A stretch of DNA of 7,988 nucleotides, taken from positions 1-7,988 of the forward strand of contig CAWKZT010000082.1 in the NCBI GenBank assembly GCA_963854565.1. Direction: 5' to 3'. The translations under genes and the position numbers were made by a program. Positions 4,952 through 7,988 of the stretch are shown here, in pieces; position 1 is the stretch's first letter, and every line of letters begins with the position of its first letter. Below the pieces are notes generated by a model that was not told the DNA's origin, searched no databases, and saw only the letters and a program-made list of their open reading frames with translations. The DNA comes from CAWKZT01 sp963854565 (GTDB taxonomy: Bacteria > Actinomycetota > Acidimicrobiia > Acidimicrobiales > JAHEJN01).

Positions 4952-5691
4952 CGTGCATTCGACAGCGGCGGCGCAGTTGACCGATACAAGCGGCGAAGAC
5001 GCAAAAGTTCACGCAACATCGCTGGAGCTCCCGTCCACATTTTGACTGAGGACCCTTCGACATCGGACCACGTCACCGGAAACGCCAATGACGCGAAGCC
5101 CTCCCGCTCGGCAATGAAAAGTAATTCGACATCAAAGGCAAAACCGAATGACGTCATCTTCGGAGAGCACACTTCGATGGCATCAGCAGTGAAGGCTTTA
5201 AGGCCACATTGGGTATCACGGTGCCTGGTAAGCCCAAGGCCACGCAAAATCAGGTTGAACGCCCGCCCGGCCATTTCGCGTTGCGGTGGCTGATGCCGGC
5301 GAATGTCGGATTCTCGATGGCGACGACTAGCAATCGCTACATCGACTTGCCCCGGCTGTACCGCGGCAAGCACTCGCTGGATACTTGGCAGATCGGTTGA
5401 CAGATCGGCATCAACAAAGGCGCGCACCGGCGCCGTACCCGCCGCCAGGCCGGTCATTACCGCGGCACCTTTACCCATATGTGGTCCGTCGATGAGTCGT
5501 CCAGGTAGCCCGAAGTCGACCAAGGCTTGCCTCGCAGCTGACGCCGTTGCATCGGTGCTCCCGTCGTTCACCAACAGCAACTCAAGCCCATCACATAGTT
5601 GCCTCGAAGCAGCGATTGTCTGCAGCGTGGCCGAAATCCGGTCGGCCTCATTAAACATTGGAATGACCAACGTGTGACTGGGCGATGACAT
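4948..5691 (-). CDS. Family 2 glycosyltransferase, dolichyl-phosphate beta-glucosyltransferase (ALG5)-like
   Basis: This 247-residue GT-A fold glycosyltransferase lacks a membrane segment. Family motifs appear in order: IPMFNEADRI (10-19), VNDGSTDAT (41-49) with nucleotide-binding D43, GKGAAV (73-78), FVDADLST (92-99) with the metal-binding D94/D96 pair, QPPQRE (134-139), DTQCGLKAF (159-167), and FDVELL (186-191) ahead of VTWSDVEGSSV. The DTQCGLK and FDVELL motifs are typical of the dolichyl-phosphate glucose/mannose synthase group. These enzymes transfer a sugar from a nucleotide donor to a polyprenyl phosphate at the inner face of the membrane, making a carrier for wall or lipid glycosylation. 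The ATG at 5691 has only a weak GGTGAC-like site. It is divergent from the PBP gene and overlaps the NrdJ-tail gene by 4 nt. The sugar and acceptor are inferred from family only. Confidence 0.9.
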   Translation of the reverse strand: MSSPSHTLVIPMFNEADRISATLQTIAASRQLCDGLELLLVNDGSTDATASAARQALVDFGLPGRLIDGPHMGKGAAVMTGLAAGTAPVRAFVDADLSTDLPSIQRVLAAVQPGQVDVAIASRRHRESDIRRHQPPQREMAGRAFNLILRGLGLTRHRDTQCGLKAFTADAIEVCSPKMTSFGFAFDVELLFIAEREGFASLAFPVTWSDVEGSSVKMWTGAPAMLRELLRLRRLYRSTAPPLSNAR

Positions 5692-5766
5692 GGTGTCACC
5701 GTAGTAGGCGCTCTGCGGTATAGGCCGCTTGTTCGGTGGCTGTGCCGATTGGAAGGTGCCATAGCC

Positions 5767-5778
5767 ATAAGGACTTAT
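5767..5778. promoter_or_regulatory. Short dyad in the glycosyltransferase/PBP intergenic region
   Basis: ATAAG-GA-CTTAT is a perfect 5-bp inverted repeat with a 2-nt centre, midway in the 155-bp space between two divergent genes, both with envelope roles. It could be a shared operator. A 12-nt dyad can occur by chance, so confidence is low. Confidence 0.2.
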
Positions 5779-5846
5779 CGGCCCTTCAAAAATCCAAAGT
5801 TGGGTGACGCCCCCTGAGTCGCCCGAGTGTGTACCGTTTTGAGGTC

Positions 5847-7988
5847 GTGTTTACTTTGCTCAAGCATCTCCGCTTCTTTTTGATTGTTCCGCTCCTTGGA
5901 ATAGCAGCGGGTCTCACCGCCATCGCATCTGTGCCGCAAATCGCCGATGTGGTAACCGCTGTCGATTTCTCGTCCGAGGAAATCACAATGGAGCAACTTG
6001 ATGACCTCGGAACCCGAACCCTTATCTACGATGCCAATGGGGAACTCGTTTCGGCGCTCTATACCGAAAACCGAGAACTGCTGCTACTGGAAGACATTCC
6101 TGTTGAGGTCGTCAAGACGATCCTGGTCATCGAAGACGAGGGTTTCTATGATCACCACGGAATTAGCCTTCGATCGATCCTGCGCGCCGCTCGCGAAAAC
6201 GTTGGCGCAGGAGGTATTTCCCAGGGTGGTTCAACGATCACACAGCAGTTGATAAAGAACCTCTTACTTGGTAACGAGCAAACCTTCGATCGAAAGGTAA
6301 ATGAAGCGATCTACGCCTGGCGTCTCGAAAAGACCGCCACCAAAGACGAAATTCTCCAGCGCTACCTCAACACCGTGTTCTTCGGTCAGAATGCTTACGG
6401 CCTTCAGGCCGCTGCCGAGGTCTATTGGGGCAAAGATATCCGTGACCTGGGTTGGCTAGAAGCTGCCACGTTGGCACCGCTCATTTCGAGCCCGACGGCG
6501 TTCAATCCGATTTTGTTCCCCGAGGAAGCCCGCCGCCAACGAGAAATCGTTCTCAAACGACTACTCGAGACCGAAAACATCACCGAAGAAGAATTCCAAC
6601 AGTTCAACCGACAACCGCTTCCTACCTTCCAACACGATCTCGAAGTTGCCCCCGAAAACTACTTCATCGAAGAGGTTCGTAAGCGTCTCTTGGCCGACTT
6701 TCGCCTTGGTGAGACCCAGGAAGAACGAGACGCTGCGGTGGGGTCCGGCGGTTTGCGGGTGTACACCACGTTCGATCCAGCCATTCAACAAATGGCCGAA
6801 GCCGCCCGCGACGAGATATTGCCTGTAGATGAACGGTTCGAGATGGCCATGGCCTCAATCGAGCCCGCTACGGGTGCGGTGAAAGCCATTGTGGGTGGGC
6901 CAGGTTTTGACGAAGTCAAATTCGACTTGACGACCTCGTACCCCGGCCGTCAGCCAGGTTCGTCTTTCAAACCGTTCGTTATGGTGACGTTGTTTGAGAA
7001 CGGCTTTCAGCCCAACGACACCGCAAGCGGCGTCGGCCCGTGCACGTTTGATCTACCGGGCGCCCAGGACTACGAAGGCAACAACTTCGGTAAATCGGAT
7101 GGCAAAATCGACACTATTCAAGGCCTGACGACCTCATCATCGAACTGCGGCTATTTGCGCCTCGGTCAGATCGCGGGGCTGGAGAACGTTATTCAGGTAG
7201 CTAGGTCGATGGGGATCACCTCGCCGCTCGAACCCGTCCTGTCCTTGCCCCTTGGCGCTAAAGAAACTCGCCCCATTGACATGGCCGCCGCTTACTCGGT
7301 CATCGCCAATCAAGGTGTACGCATTGAGCCGTACTTTATTGAGCGCATTGAGAACAGCAAGGGCGAGATTCTGTTTAAGACCGAGAACATTGGCCAGCAG
7401 GTAATCAAAGAGCGCTCTGCCTGTTGGGCCACGCAAGTTCTTGCCGCCAACGTGCGCTATGGCACTGGCACCGCCGCCGGGCTACCCAATCAGGTGGCGG
7501 CTGGTAAAACCGGCACAACCGAAGAATTCTCCGACGCTTGGTTCGTCGGTTTCACCCCCTACCTGGCCACAGCGGTCTGGATGGGTAATCCCGATGCTCG
7601 AGTTCCCATGCTCGGTGTCGGTGGACTTGGCAGCGTGACCGGCGGCTCTTTCCCTGCTCGTGCCTGGGGTGCCTTTAACCGGCGCTATCACGAGAGCCTC
7701 GAACCCGTTGCCTTTCCCAGCTGCGACCCGTATCCGCGAGCGGGCCGGTTCCTGCGACTGGCGGGCGACCCCGAAATTGATGACCCATGCGGCGACGGCG
7801 GCCTGGCGATCGATGTGGACAAAGATGGCGAGCCTGACCGTTGCGTGCCAGATGACGAAGGAGACATCGTCTACGAGGAGTGCGGCTACGACCTCGAAAC
7901 CGTGACCAAAGAGGGCGCAGCAATACCTGTGTATTGTGAAGTCGAACACATTGAGTGTCTCGATGGGTTTACTGGTGTTGACACGACA
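5847..7988 (+). CDS. Class A penicillin-binding protein (transglycosylase/transpeptidase), 3' end outside window
   Basis: At least 714 residues, open at the window edge. Residues 7-31 form a single membrane anchor (FFLIVPLLGIAAGLTAIA). The glycosyltransferase 51 domain (about 55-225) has EDEGFYDHHG with catalytic E96, QGGSTITQQLIKN (126-138), and E153 in KVNEA, spaced 57 from E96 as in E. coli PBP1b. It polymerises lipid II. The transpeptidase domain (about 300-600) has all three motifs: S372-S-F-K375, S431-S-N433 and K554-T-G556, and cross-links stem peptides outside the membrane. Residues 626-704 form a Cys-rich tail with six cysteines and a D656-V-D-K-D-G-E-P-D664-R-C666 loop. Start: GTG 5847 puts the anchor at the right distance; GTG 5829 is an alternative, and a GAGG at 5841-5844 is too close to 5847 to decide. 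No PASTA domain is seen before the window ends. Confidence 0.95.
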   Translation, partial: MFTLLKHLRFFLIVPLLGIAAGLTAIASVPQIADVVTAVDFSSEEITMEQLDDLGTRTLIYDANGELVSALYTENRELLLLEDIPVEVVKTILVIEDEGFYDHHGISLRSILRAARENVGAGGISQGGSTITQQLIKNLLLGNEQTFDRKVNEAIYAWRLEKTATKDEILQRYLNTVFFGQNAYGLQAAAEVYWGKDIRDLGWLEAATLAPLISSPTAFNPILFPEEARRQREIVLKRLLETENITEEEFQQFNRQPLPTFQHDLEVAPENYFIEEVRKRLLADFRLGETQEERDAAVGSGGLRVYTTFDPAIQQMAEAARDEILPVDERFEMAMASIEPATGAVKAIVGGPGFDEVKFDLTTSYPGRQPGSSFKPFVMVTLFENGFQPNDTASGVGPCTFDLPGAQDYEGNNFGKSDGKIDTIQGLTTSSSNCGYLRLGQIAGLENVIQVARSMGITSPLEPVLSLPLGAKETRPIDMAAAYSVIANQGVRIEPYFIERIENSKGEILFKTENIGQQVIKERSACWATQVLAANVRYGTGTAAGLPNQVAAGKTGTTEEFSDAWFVGFTPYLATAVWMGNPDARVPMLGVGGLGSVTGGSFPARAWGAFNRRYHESLEPVAFPSCDPYPRAGRFLRLAGDPEIDDPCGDGGLAIDVDKDGEPDRCVPDDEGDIVYEECGYDLETVTKEGAAIPVYCEVEHIECLDGFTGVDTT

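Noticed and set aside
5042..5677. Plus-strand frames opposite the glycosyltransferase
   Set aside because: They are shadows of a gene with intact motifs on the other strand, and their Ser/Arg/Thr-rich products have no domain signature.
7482..7949. A 155-residue minus-strand frame opposite the PBP gene
   Set aside because: It is antisense to the transpeptidase KTG region and tail, whose motifs are intact on the plus strand, and no protein family is visible in it.
1..7988. Mobile element, CRISPR array, toxin-antitoxin or phage-defence system
   Set aside because: No transposase, integrase, regular repeat-spacer pattern, terminal inverted repeats or defence domains can be seen; the two tRNAs are intact, with no duplicated 3' end marking an attachment site.

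Overview
The window looks like ordinary chromosome from an actinobacterium. The strongest marker is a WhiB-family iron-sulfur regulator, a family found in Actinomycetota and their phages. Moderately high GC, GTG/TTG starts and the tail of a B12-dependent ribonucleotide reductase agree with this. The overall character suggests Acidimicrobiia, but that is inference. No insertion sequence, integrase, CRISPR array or phage module is visible.

Layout. Positions 118-191 (-): a tRNA with anticodon CAT, most likely tRNA-Ile2. Positions 387-746 (-): the WhiB regulator, with an upstream region rich in GCCAA repeats. Positions 909-986 (-): a short possible coding remnant. Positions 1043-1897 (-): a membrane PAP2 enzyme of the Aur1/inositol-phosphotransferase-like type, with a good promoter and Shine-Dalgarno that fix its start. 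Positions 1978-2541 (-): an unrecognised 187-residue protein, divergent from an inositol-monophosphatase-family phosphatase at 2593-3348 (+). That phosphatase gene is followed after 8 bases by tRNA-Val(TAC) and a strong hairpin terminator. Positions 3592-4617 (+): a membrane sterol-desaturase/fatty-acid-hydroxylase-family enzyme, tail to tail with a small Cys-rich gene at 4619-4951 (-) whose end matches the C-terminal tail of NrdJ. That gene overlaps the end of a family-2 glycosyltransferase of the dolichyl-phosphate-glucose synthase type at 4948-5691 (-). Positions 5847-7988 (+): a class A penicillin-binding protein running off the window, with a Cys-rich tail that carries a calcium-loop-like motif.

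How they may work together. Four genes (PAP2/Aur1-like, inositol-phosphatase-like, lipid hydroxylase-like, polyprenyl-phosphate glycosyltransferase-like) have plausible roles in envelope lipid or glycolipid metabolism, and the PBP builds the wall. They are split between strands and separate promoters, so this is a neighbourhood and not an operon. Nothing here is clearly a new system. The points most worth a second look are the orphan NrdJ tail, the paired dyads just upstream of it, the PBP tail, and the repeats upstream of whiB.
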